This document shows positions 1 through 7,872 of a stretch of DNA of 64,000 bases, piece after piece. The stretch lies in contig NZ_JBEXCV010000012.1 in the NCBI RefSeq assembly GCF_040605455.1, positions 34,777-98,776 on the forward strand. Reading direction: 5' to 3'. Positions within the stretch are counted from its first letter, which is position 1. Every line of letters starts with the position of its first letter. The stretch comes from Embleya sp040605455 (GTDB lineage: Bacteria; Actinomycetota; Actinomycetes; Streptomycetales; Streptomycetaceae). Below the pieces are notes generated by a model. It saw nothing but the letters and a program-made list of their open reading frames with translations. It was not told the DNA's origin and made no database searches. Made by a program: the position numbers and the translations under genes.

Positions 1-864
1 GCAGTTGCGAGGGGTGATCTCGTCGAATCGTATCGGATGCGGGGTATCGATCGACGGCGGCGTATCCGGCCACAGGTTGGCCGCCGCCCAATGCCCGCCG
101 TCGGCGCCGTAGGCGAAGATCGGCCCGACCACCGGGAAGATCATGTAGATGCCCGGCCCGAGCAGACCGATGACCAGAAAGGTGCGCACCAGGTGATGGC
201 CCGGGAAGCGGCGCTCGACCGCCACGCCACGCAGTTGGTACAGCGCGACGATGGCCGCTGCCAGCGGGAGCTGACCATAGACGCCGCCGAGAATGTGGGC
301 GCCGATCGGACCGGTGGCCTCGACCATTCGGCCGGCCAGCCACGACGGGTCACCCAGCGCGTGATCGGCGGTCGCCACGTACTGGTCGAGCACAGCCGGG
401 CGGGTCATCGACGTGATGAGCAGCCAGGTATCGCCCGTCTTGTGGCCTGCCACCAGCAGCAGTCCCAGCCCGGCGCCTTTCAGCAGCAGGACACGTTCCC
501 GGCCGGTACGGCGCGTGACGGCAATGACCGCGCAGCCCAAAACCACCCACAACGCGCCGTTACCGAAGTTCATTCTGGCGTCGACCACCCACCGCGCCAG
601 CCAGAATGCGACATCGATGCCGATCGCGGCACCGGCCGCGATAAACCGTTCCCGCCAGGTGAGCACAACCATCATCAATGCCAAACCGGCATACAGCAGC
701 GGCCCCGAAGCGGGAGCGAGTATCACCTCCCGCGCCTGGTTGGTGATCGGCCCCGGTAGGCCGTAGCGACGTGCGGCGATTTCCAAGGTGATGAGAAATC
801 CGAGGGCTGCCACACCCGTAGTGGCCCACAGAATCGCCCGCGACCGAGGTCGTACGGAAACCAT
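1..864 (-). CDS. PAP2/Aur1-type inositolphosphotransferase-like membrane protein, 3' end outside window
   Basis: The reverse strand is open from an ATG at 864 to the window edge (288 codons, no stop), so the C-terminus is missing. The product is a multi-pass membrane protein: the N-terminus MVSVRPRSRAILWATTGVAA leads into the first of about six hydrophobic segments. The last visible stretch holds GPGIYMIFPVVGP and then ITPRNC at the edge. In bacterial PAP2-superfamily proteins of the Aur1/inositolphosphotransferase group a similar segment precedes the catalytic R-x-x-M-P-S-L-H motif, which would lie just outside. The assignment rests on this N-terminal architecture, so the lipid substrate cannot be named. 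An AT-rich stretch lies immediately upstream. Confidence 0.7.
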   Translation of the reverse strand, partial: MVSVRPRSRAILWATTGVAALGFLITLEIAARRYGLPGPITNQAREVILAPASGPLLYAGLALMMVVLTWRERFIAAGAAIGIDVAFWLARWVVDARMNFGNGALWVVLGCAVIAVTRRTGRERVLLLKGAGLGLLLVAGHKTGDTWLLITSMTRPAVLDQYVATADHALGDPSWLAGRMVEATGPIGAHILGGVYGQLPLAAAIVALYQLRGVAVERRFPGHHLVRTFLVIGLLGPGIYMIFPVVGPIFAYGADGGHWAAANLWPDTPPSIDTPHPIRFDEITPRNC

Positions 865-1263
865 GATTTTGCGACTTATTCGCGAAAATATTCGCAATGT
901 TATTGATATCAATTACTTGGCCGATTTGTTAGATTTTAGTAGATAGATCACCCTTTGCGCTATATTGCATTGTTTTCTGGGTGGGGAACGACACTCGGGC
1001 GATCGTCGTGAGTCGATCATGTTATCGGAGCGGCGCGGGGGGTTCGCCGACCTGTCGATTTCCAGGATCAATGGTCGGCGCCTCGGACAAGCCGCGCACG
1101 AGGCCGAGCCGCACGCCGCGTCGATGCCCGTTGGGCGCATCGGCGCCGTGACACCGGGCACGCGCCTCGACCTGCGTGCCGCCTTGGCGGCGGCGCGGGG
1201 GCGGGTCGATGTGAGCCGGCCGCTGCCCCACGCGGGCTCCTCCTTCCCGCCCCCACCGAGACG
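865..1263. promoter_or_regulatory. Divergent intergenic region with AT-rich promoter segment
   Basis: No gene is supported here. Bases 865 to about 965 are much richer in A/T than the surroundings. They contain TATTCGC twice (877-883 and 889-895, 12 bases apart) with a TTCGCGAA palindrome at 879-886, just upstream of the PAP2-like gene on the reverse strand. This is a plausible promoter or operator for that gene; the binding protein is unknown. Confidence 0.35.
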
Positions 1264-2683
1264 GTGATCCTCATGGCCGACCCCCGCACCACCGCGAACC
1301 CCAAACCCAGCCCCAGCACCCCCGGGTCGTGCGGAAGGTGGTCGCGGCCGGCCTCATCGGCACGACCATCGAGTGGTACGACTACTTCCTGTACGGCTCC
1401 GCCGCCGCCCTGGTCTTCGGCAAGGTCTTCTTCCCGAAGTCCGACCCGCTCACCGGCACCCTGCTCGCATTCCTCACCTACGCGATCGGCTTCGCCGCGC
1501 GCCCGGTGGGCGCCCTGGTCTTCGGCCACTTCGGCGACCGGCTCGGCCGCAAACGGCTGCTCGTGGTCAGTCTGCTGCTGATGGCGGCGCGACCGCCCTG
1601 ATCGGGTGTGTCCCCGGCTACAACAGCATTGGCATCGCGGCGCCGATCCTGCTGACCACCCTGCGTCTGGTCCAGGGTTTCGCCCTGGGCGGCGAGTGGG
1701 GCGGCGCGGTCCTGCTCGTCTCCGAACACGGCGACCCGAAACGGCGTGGCTTCTGGGCATCCTGGCCGCAGGCGGGGGCACCCGCCGGGAACCTGCTCGC
1801 GGTCGGCGTGTTGTCCTTGATGACGACCGTGCAAAGCGACGCGGCGTTCGTCGCCTGGGGCTGGCGCATCCCGTTCCTGCTGTCGGCGGCGCTGGTCATG
1901 GTCGGCCTGTGGATCCGCCTGTCCGTCGACGAGTCGCCGGTGTTCCGGGACGCCCTGGCCAAGGCCGAACAGCGCAGGGCCGCGGGCGACGCCGAGCAGC
2001 CCCCGCTGCCGGCCGTGCTGCGCCACCACTGGCGCGACATCCTCGTCGCCATGGGCGCCCGGATGGCGGAGAACATCTCCTACTACGTGATCACCACATT
2101 CGTCCTGACCTACTGCGTCGGCCATCTCGACATCCGCAAGCAGGAGGCGCTGAACGCCGTCCTCATCGCGTCCGCCGTGCAGTTGTGCCTGATACCGCTC
2201 TTCGGCGCCCTGTCCGACCGCATCGGGCGCAAACCGCTCTACCTCGCCGGAGCGGTCGGTGTCGGAGCGTGGGCGTGGGTGTTCTTCGGGCTCCTCGACA
2301 CCCGGTCCTTCCCGGCGCTGGTGCTGGCCGTCACCGTCGGTCTGGTCTTCCACAGCGCCATGTACGCCCCGCAGGCCGCCTTCTTCTCCGAGATGTTCGC
2401 CACCCGGATGCGCTACTCGGGGGCATCCATCGGTGCGCAGTTCGCCTCGGTGGCGGCCGGGGCGCCCGCTCCGCTGATCGCCGTCGCGCTGCTCGATTCG
2501 TACGGTGACTCGACGCCGATCTCCCTGTACATCACCCTGGCTGCGGTGGTCACGGCCATCGCCCTCCTGGCCGCCAAGGAGACGCGCGGCCGCGACCTGG
2601 TCGACCTCGGCGAGGCGGACGAGACGGTCGGCGCGCCGGTGCCGCAGTCGCGCGACACCGAGGCGGCCATCACGTCCGGCTGA
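1264..2683 (+). pseudogene. MHS-family MFS transporter (ShiA/ProP-like) with two single-base frameshifts
   Basis: Joined across three frames, this encodes a complete metabolite:H+ symporter family transporter of about 450 residues. Segment 1 starts at GTG 1264 or ATG 1273 (MADPRTTANPKPSP). Segment 2 (about 1324-1583) carries the first helices, IGTTIEWYDYFLYG and the GHFGDRLGRKR loop. Segment 3 (about 1585-2683) carries RLVQGFALGGEWGG, the second loop LSDRIGRKPLYL, and helices 4-12. Frame changes fall at a C run (1319-1323) and at GG 1583-1584, each explained by one missing base. Everything else is intact, so either the gene was inactivated very recently or the bases were lost in sequencing. 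The substrate is unknown; relatives carry shikimate, betaine or dicarboxylates. Transcription is followed by a strong hairpin. Confidence 0.8.
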
Positions 2684-2697
2684 GAGCTGTGCGCGGA

Positions 2698-2723
2698 GGG
2701 GGGTCGACATGTGTCGACCCCCC
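2698..2723 (+). terminator. Perfect 12-bp inverted repeat after the MHS transporter
   Basis: GGGGGGTCGACA (2698-2709) pairs perfectly with TGTCGACCCCCC (2712-2723), leaving a TG centre, 15 bases after the transporter stop codon. It has no T run, as is common for actinomycete terminators. It could alternatively be a dyad for DNA binding, but the location fits termination. Confidence 0.6.
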
Positions 2724-2796
2724 TCGCGTGTCCGTTCCCCCGCGCGTCGCCGGGGTTTGGCCGCCGCCGACCCGCTCGGCCCTGCGAGGTGACCTG

Positions 2797-2819
2797 AATA
2801 CTCATCTCAGATGCGTATT
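2797..2819 (+). promoter_or_regulatory. NsrR box upstream of nsrR
   Basis: A near-perfect 11-1-11 palindrome (left arm AATACTCATCT, right arm AGATGCGTATT) ends 16 bases before the nsrR GTG. The 11-1-11 layout is what is known for Streptomyces NsrR sites. A TGATAG -10-like hexamer follows at 2820-2825, so the site would overlap the promoter and support autoregulation. Confidence 0.7.
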
Positions 2820-2835
2820 TGATAGCGTCACCCTC

Positions 2836-3279
2836 GTGCAGCTGACGAGATTCACCGATCTGGCGCTACGCGCCGTCATGCGCTTGGCGGTCGCCGAGAA
2901 GAACCAGGCGCTGACCACGCGCGAAGTCGCGGAGGCGGTCGAGGTGCCGTACACCCACATGGCCAAGGCGGTCTCGCGTCTTGGCGAACTCGGTGTCGTG
3001 CACGCGCGGCGTGGGCGCGGTGGCGGCCTGGAGTTGACCGTCCTCGGGCACCGGGCTTCGGTGGGTTGGCTGGTGCGTGAGCTTGAGGGGGAGGGTGAAG
3101 TCGTAGTGTGCGACGGCGAGTCGCCGTGCCCGTTGCGCGGTGCGTGCCGGTTGCGGCGCGCGCTGCGCCAGGCGCAGGACGCCTTCTACTCCTCGCTCGA
3201 CTCGCTGACCGTGGCCGACCTGGTGTCACGGCCGACCGGTCCGCTGCTGATTCAACTCGGTCTGCGCGACCAGGGCTGA
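2836..3279 (+). CDS. nsrR: NsrR, Rrf2-family nitric-oxide-sensing iron-sulfur repressor
   Basis: A 147-residue Rrf2 regulator starting at GTG 2836 (MQLTRFTDLALRAVMRLAV, the standard Rrf2 N-terminus). The winged helix-turn-helix covers roughly residues 1-60. The cluster-binding loop reads VVVCDGESPCPLRGACRL, giving C-X5-C-X5-C, the spacing of the [4Fe-4S] cluster in Streptomyces NsrR. Nitrosylation of the cluster releases DNA in that family. No Shine-Dalgarno precedes the GTG and the -10-like hexamer ends 10 bases before it, so the mRNA may be nearly leaderless. The next gene is its expected target, flavohaemoglobin, and both have matching operators. Longer readings from an upstream ATG would put the operator inside the gene and are less likely. 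Confidence 0.9.
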   Translation: MQLTRFTDLALRAVMRLAVAEKNQALTTREVAEAVEVPYTHMAKAVSRLGELGVVHARRGRGGGLELTVLGHRASVGWLVRELEGEGEVVVCDGESPCPLRGACRLRRALRQAQDAFYSSLDSLTVADLVSRPTGPLLIQLGLRDQG

Positions 3280-3282
3280 AAA

Positions 3283-3303
3283 CCCTTCCCAGCAGGGGAA
3301 GGG
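3283..3303 (+). terminator. Hairpin between nsrR and hmp
   Basis: CCCTTCCC (3283-3290) pairs with GGGAAGGG (3296-3303) around a five-base loop, directly after the nsrR stop codon. It separates nsrR from hmp, which has its own operator and promoter. Confidence 0.6.
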
Positions 3304-3321
3304 GGTCGACGTCCACGCTTA

Positions 3322-3344
3322 AATATGAAGATCATCTACCAATT
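3322..3344 (+). promoter_or_regulatory. NsrR box upstream of hmp
   Basis: The site has left half AATATGAAGAT and right half ATCTACCAATT, ending one base before the hmp Shine-Dalgarno sequence. From memory, the Streptomyces coelicolor hmpA1 NsrR site ends with the same ATCATCTACCAATT. A TTAAAT hexamer at 3319-3324 could be the -10, so binding would block transcription start. Confidence 0.75.
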
Positions 3345-3354
3345 TGGAGGATTC

Positions 3355-4566
3355 ATGCTGTCCGAGCGATCCATACCGGTCATCCGTGCCACCCTGCCCG
3401 CCGTCGGCGCCGCCCTCGACGAGATCACCGGGCGGTTCTACGCCGGGATGTTCGACGCCCACCCCGAGTTGCTGCGCGACCTGTTCAACCGAGGCAACCA
3501 GGCGAACGGAGAGCAGCGACAGGCACTGGCCGGATCCATCGCCGCGTTCGCGAGCATGCTTGTGGAGCGGCCGGACGCCCGACCGGACGCGATGTTCTCC
3601 CGGATCGCCAACAAGCACGCAGCCCTGGGCATCACACCGGACCAGTACAAGATCGTTCACGATCACCTCTTCGCGGCGATCGCCGAAGTACTCGGCGACG
3701 CGGTCACCCCCCAGGTCGCCGCCGCCTGGGAGGAGGTCTACTGGCTGATGGCCAACACCCTGATCGCCGCCGAGGCCGCGCTCTACCGGCAAGCCGGATT
3801 CCCCGACGGCCGGACATGGCAACGGATGGAGATCATCGAACGACACGAGGAGACCCCCGACGTGGTCTCGTTCAGCCTGCGACCGGCCGACGGCAGCCCC
3901 GCCGGGGCGTTCCGACCCGGGCAGTACATCAGTGTGCAGACCGAACTGCCCGACAGCGCACACCAGATCCGCCAGTACAGCCTGTCCTCCGCGCCGGGCC
4001 GTCCGCACTGGCGGATCACCGTCAAACGCGTCAGCGACGGCGGCGCTCCGGACGGCGAAGTCTCGACATGGCTCCACCGGCACGCCGCAGTGGGTGACCT
4101 GCTGACCGTGTCCGCGCCCTTCGGTGACCTGGTTCTCCCCGACGGCGACGGCCCGCTGCTCCTGGCGTCCGCCGGTATCGGTGTCACGCCCATGCTGGCC
4201 ATGCTCGCCCACCTGGCGACCACCGCATCCACCCGCCGGGTGACCGTGGTGCACGCCGACCGCAGCCGAACCGACCACCCCCACCGTGACGAACAACGGT
4301 CGCTGGTCGACGCGTTGCCGGATGCCACCCTGCATCTGTGGTACGAGGACGCGGGGATCGACATCCTCGGCGACGGTGACGGCTCCGCATCCATCGGCCG
4401 AGTCGACATCGGCGCCCTCGCGCTTCCGGACGGCCTGACCGCCTATCTGTGCGGACCGATGCCCTTCATGCGCGCCGTTCGCGGCGATCTTCTGCGCCGC
4501 GGCTTGCCCGCTGCGGCGATCCACTACGAGGTCTTCGGCCCCGACTTGTGGCTCGGACAGCAGTAG
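3355..4566 (+). CDS. hmp: Flavohaemoglobin, nitric oxide dioxygenase
   Basis: A 403-residue cytoplasmic flavohaemoglobin that oxidises NO to nitrate using O2 and NAD(P)H. The start is ATG 3355, four bases after GGAGG (3346-3350); an upstream in-frame ATG at 3325 lies inside the operator and is rejected. Residues 1-140 are the globin domain (MLSERSIPVIRATLPAVG; proximal histidine in YKIVHDHL). The FAD domain follows with RQYSLSS near residue 210, and the NAD domain has GIGVTPMLAML and the C-terminal EVFGPDLW. Length is normal for Hmp. It lies just downstream of nsrR with its own NsrR box, so it should be induced by NO, a by-product of the nitrate respiration encoded at 45-54 kb. Confidence 0.93.
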   Translation: MLSERSIPVIRATLPAVGAALDEITGRFYAGMFDAHPELLRDLFNRGNQANGEQRQALAGSIAAFASMLVERPDARPDAMFSRIANKHAALGITPDQYKIVHDHLFAAIAEVLGDAVTPQVAAAWEEVYWLMANTLIAAEAALYRQAGFPDGRTWQRMEIIERHEETPDVVSFSLRPADGSPAGAFRPGQYISVQTELPDSAHQIRQYSLSSAPGRPHWRITVKRVSDGGAPDGEVSTWLHRHAAVGDLLTVSAPFGDLVLPDGDGPLLLASAGIGVTPMLAMLAHLATTASTRRVTVVHADRSRTDHPHRDEQRSLVDALPDATLHLWYEDAGIDILGDGDGSASIGRVDIGALALPDGLTAYLCGPMPFMRAVRGDLLRRGLPAAAIHYEVFGPDLWLGQQ

Positions 4567-5038
4567 GCGAGCCTCGCGCAGTCGATCACCCGCCTTCATC
4601 CGCGAGACCCGTTCCGGTGCGTGGCGGCTCAGGGGCCGCCGCATCCCGGGCATGGGCCGCCCTCGTCGCGCCTTGCGCGAGGTACGGCGTCCCATGCCCG
4701 GGCCCGGCGGCTCGCGCCCGCGACACTCTCAAGGTCGCTGCCCCGGCCGGCCGGCGGGCCGAGGCACGGCAACCCCCTTCGCGTCACCCCGGCGATCCCG
4801 CATACGCCCTACCCCTCGGAGAGCCGTCGCGGATTCCCGTAGCGCCCGAGGCCACCGGACCCAGTCGTTCGCACCACACGGTGACGCTGCGGCCGTTCCC
4901 GAACTGCTGTAGATCGATCACCCGGTTTCGCTTCACCGAGAGGTGGTACCCGTGCTTATCCGACGATCGTTCCGGTACCTGGTCCAGTGACCGAGTTCAG
5001 CGGCATACGCGGTGCCTGCGGAAAAGGAAGGCCCGGTC
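4567..5038. other. Intergenic region without a supported gene
   Basis: About 470 bases between hmp and the ferritin-like gene. Reading frames here are mostly arginine/proline-rich with no recognisable domain. No strong hairpin or operator was identified. Confidence 0.5.
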
Positions 5039-5815
5039 ATGCTCAGCCCCCGTGGCATTCTTCAGGAGATCCACCGAAACGACGAGGCGTTCCGCCTGTT
5101 CTGTAGCATCGCCGCAAAAGGCGAGAGCCAGGGAGGGTGGGAGAACGGGCGGATCGCCGCCTTGGTCTCCGACCCGGAACTGGCGCCCAAGGTCGCGCGG
5201 CACGGCGCCGACGAGGACAAGCACGGGCGCATCTTCAACGCCATGCTGCACCGTCGCGGGCTCGATCCAGTCGACGTCCCACCCGAGACGGACTACTGCA
5301 TGCTGCTCGAACGCCAAGGCATCGGCCTCGCCCACGACCGGCTGCGCCGCGACGAGCCGATGACCGAGGCCGACATCGTCGAATACCTGGTGCACAGCCG
5401 GGTAACCGAGCAGCGCGCCGCCGAGGACATGCGGATGCTGCGCCGATACCTCGGCGACGAGCCCGACATCGGCCGCAGCCTTCGGATGATCTGCGACGAC
5501 GAGGAGAACCACCTCGCGTATTGCCACGAGGAGCTGCTGCGTCTGTCCGCGCGCGGCTGGCGGATCGACATCCGACGAGCCCTGCACAAGACTGCCCGCG
5601 CCGAGATCAAGGTGAACCGCGACGTGAGCCTCGCGGTAATGGACTGTATGGGTCGCCTCCTCGGCTGGTCGCGCGGCCGGCGACTGGCGCTGAAGGCCGG
5701 TATCCACGTGACGTACGCCTATGACCGGCTGTGGGGCACCCGCCGCATGGTCGCACTGCGCCCGCCGAAGCGCGTCGATGCCATGGCGCCGAGGGCCGCC
5801 GATCCGCGGACCTGA
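5039..5815 (+). CDS. Ferritin-like (diiron) domain protein
   Basis: A 258-residue, mainly helical protein. ATG 5039 is preceded by AAGGAAGG (5024-5031) at good spacing, so it is preferred over GTG 5012. Carboxylate/histidine pairs spaced along helices suggest a ferritin-like four-helix bundle: DEDKH near residue 60, EQRAAEDMR near 125, and DDEENHLAYCHEE near 158. These resemble E-x-x-H metal ligands, but the exact ligand set is inferred. The C-terminal third is basic (KVNRDVSLAVMDCMGRLLG, RGRRLALKAG) and may contact membrane or DNA. Its role is not known; proteins of this fold handle iron or oxidative stress, or act as diiron oxygenases. Confidence 0.65.
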   Translation: MLSPRGILQEIHRNDEAFRLFCSIAAKGESQGGWENGRIAALVSDPELAPKVARHGADEDKHGRIFNAMLHRRGLDPVDVPPETDYCMLLERQGIGLAHDRLRRDEPMTEADIVEYLVHSRVTEQRAAEDMRMLRRYLGDEPDIGRSLRMICDDEENHLAYCHEELLRLSARGWRIDIRRALHKTARAEIKVNRDVSLAVMDCMGRLLGWSRGRRLALKAGIHVTYAYDRLWGTRRMVALRPPKRVDAMAPRAADPRT

Positions 5816-5821
5816 CGGGCT

Positions 5822-6268
5822 TCATGTGCGGCCTTGGATCGCTGCGACCACGCCGCTGACGATCGAGGTGGCGACCGATGTCCCGGCGTCGGCTTCGCCG
5901 ACCGTCCGCACGGTGGCCGGTGCCAGGCGGGGGAGCATGGTCGTCTCGCCGGCGCAGGCGCAACAGTCCACGCGCGACCCGGTGTTGGAGGGGGAACCCA
6001 CGTGGAAGGAAACGGGCGCCGGCGGCTGGTCGCGGATGATCCCGCCGACGACCACTGCGCCGGAATCGGGGAAGGAGCCCACGGTGTCCGGGTCGGTCCC
6101 GGCGTTACCGGCCGCGATGACACAGGTGACTCCGCGGCTCTTGGTGAAGAGCAGAGCCGTGCGCGTGACGGAGCCGGACTCGACGGGAAGCTCGACGGCC
6201 TGCCCGCTCGACAGCGTGGTCGGGGCGGGCAGCGCGATGTCGAGGACGTCGCTCGCCTGTAGCTGCAC
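5822..6268 (-). pseudogene. S8 subtilisin-like peptidase, C-terminal fragment
   Basis: A 148-codon open stretch matching only the last part of actinobacterial S8 peptidases. It has SRGVTCVIAAGNAG (the oxyanion region, normally mid-protein), then a GAVVVGG strand, GSRVDCCACAG, and the serine-nucleophile motif AGTSVATSIVSGVVAAIQG. The catalytic aspartate and histidine regions are absent. The frame stays open upstream into the end of the neighbouring decayed MFS gene, with only a weak GTG as a start and no ribosome binding site. It is best read as the remnant of a gene whose 5' half was deleted. Confidence 0.7.
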
Positions 6269-6297
6269 GAGGACCAGGTGAATTGCCGGGAGTGGCG

Positions 6298-6860
6298 CTA
6301 GCTCTTCGTCTTTGCCCGGAGCACGTTCGCGCCCGCGATCAGGCCGAACGACAGCGCCGTCACCACGCCGAACGAGGCCACCGGCGACGTCGCGTGCGCC
6401 AACCCCCCGATCAGCGACGGGGCGACCAGGCCCGAGGTGTACGTGACCGTCGCGACGCCCGTGATGGCCTGAGCGTCACGCACAACACGACGAGGTTCGG
6501 CGCGAGCGACGGCAGCGCGAGGGCGAGTGTCCACAGCGACAACAGGATCCGCAGCGCGAGGCGTGCGCCGAGCCGGTGGCTGATCGCGGCGGCGAGCGGC
6601 ATCGCGAGCGAGGCGCCGATCGCCGGGAACGCCAGCGCGACGCCCAACTGCCCCGGGCCGATGCCCGCGTGGTCCTGGATCCACGGCACGCGGGTGGCGA
6701 AGTTGCCGGTCACCGCGCCGTGCACGGCGAACACCGCCGCGATGGCCCAGCGGCCGCGGATGACGCGCGCCCGCTCCGCGACGCCGCTGACGTCAATGGG
6801 GTCACTTTCGGGCGCGGCGGCCCGGGCCGGGGCGGCCCCGGCCGTTTTGCCGTCCGTCAC
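6298..6860 (-). pseudogene. MFS transporter with large internal deletion and frameshift
   Basis: The reverse strand from GTG 6860 encodes the N-terminal helices of an MFS permease (RGRWAIAAVFAVHGAVTGNF, then RVPWIQDHAGIGPGQLGVAL, AISHRLGARLALR). Near 6480 the sense jumps to another frame, which encodes only the last two helices (TYTSGLVAPSLIGGLAHAT, VTALSFGLIAGANVLRAK). About 190 codons remain of the usual 400, so the middle of the gene is deleted and the junction is out of frame. The C-terminal part runs into the S8 peptidase fragment. Confidence 0.75.
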
Positions 6861-7234
6861 CGCCGCCCCTCGGCACCGCAAGCACCGTCCACATCGCAGG
6901 TGTTCGCGGCGGCAGGCTCGGTGGCCTGCCAGACATAGGCCTTGCCCTTGCCGCGCGGCCCCCGGCGCCGCCGAGCCTCCCGGCCACGCCGATCGAAGGC
7001 ATCCGCGATACCGATCGTCGGGGTGACCGCGGCGACGCCGGTGGAACCGCCGATGCCCACCTCCCGCCCCTGGCCGCAGCGGACCGCCTGGATGGCGCCG
7101 ACCATGCCGGCTGCCTGAATCGCTTCAGCGCTGTTCCCCTCCGGCGACTGAACCCGGCGCCGCAGGGCCGGACCAAGACCCCGCCGGGCTCGGGCCGCCG
7201 GCCTCCGTGCGGCCGCGATGTACTGCTCCGTCAT
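6857..7234 (-). CDS. Hypothetical protein or gene remnant
   Basis: A 125-codon reverse-strand open frame that ends across the start of the decayed MFS gene with an overlap. It begins MTEQYIAAARRPAARARRG and contains IGGSTGVAAVTPTIGIADAF, which looks like a real protein segment, but the flanks are arginine-rich and no family was recognised. Given its decayed neighbours it may be another fragment. Confidence is low. Confidence 0.25.
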   Translation of the reverse strand: MTEQYIAAARRPAARARRGLGPALRRRVQSPEGNSAEAIQAAGMVGAIQAVRCGQGREVGIGGSTGVAAVTPTIGIADAFDRRGREARRRRGPRGKGKAYVWQATEPAAANTCDVDGACGAEGRR

Positions 7235-7337
7235 CCGCCGCCCGCATCAGCCGGGTACGGGCGCCCAGTGCCGCCGGCCACGCGCCGGGGCGGCTGAAGG
7301 CCCGCACCCTGAACCGGACTGCGTCGACGCCGGTACC

Positions 7338-7658
7338 TCAGGCGTCGGGCGTCAGTTCGGCGGCGGCGATCTCGATACCGAGAGCCTTGGCGATGTGATT
7401 GGCCGCGGCCATGACTCGCGCGGTGCCGACGACCGGCGCGATGGCGACGAGGACGTCTTGGATCTGCTCCGGCGTCAGATCGGTCGCCGAACCCGCCCTG
7501 AAATGGGCCAGATAGGAGACCGGAGGTGCGTCCATGGCGACGAGCGCGGCAATGCGGGTGAGGACCAGGGTGTCCGGGGCCATGCCGCATCGTTCCAGCG
7601 AGTCGAGGGTCATGGCAGCCAGGGTGTCCAACACGGGTGTGTCTTGCGATGTGGTCAT
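7338..7658 (-). CDS. Carboxymuconolactone decarboxylase (AhpD-like) family protein
   Basis: A 106-residue protein starting at ATG 7658 (MTTSQDTPVLDTLAAM), chosen because GAGGAAG lies six bases upstream; an upstream in-frame start would overlap that site. The sequence follows the CMD fold, including the helix ERCGMAPDTLVLTRIAALVAM, then YLAHFRAGSATDLTPEQIQDVLVAIAP. The C-x-x-C-H peroxidase motif of AhpD is absent, so it belongs to the non-redox branch and its substrate is unknown. It stands alone next to pseudogenes. Confidence 0.75.
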   Translation of the reverse strand: MTTSQDTPVLDTLAAMTLDSLERCGMAPDTLVLTRIAALVAMDAPPVSYLAHFRAGSATDLTPEQIQDVLVAIAPVVGTARVMAAANHIAKALGIEIAAAELTPDA

Positions 7659-7872
7659 GATCAGCTTCCTCACGAGTCTCGTGGTTGCCGGGCGCCACTG
7701 TCGCCGCCCGGCTCACCGGGCCCCCTTTCGACCCTAGGCCTGCCGGGCCGCAGGAGCATCTCAGGCCGGTCGGCTCGGCGCTGCGGCCGACAGTGCGGCA
7801 GGCAGGAGTGCGAGTCGGGCGGAACGTTACGATCAGGGGCAATTTTCCTGGATCCCGGCCCCGCTCGGGCCC

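Noticed and set aside
2698..2723. Inverted repeat after the MHS gene as an operator for nsrR
   Set aside because: It is 74 bases from the NsrR box, GC-only and directly after a stop codon, so termination fits better.
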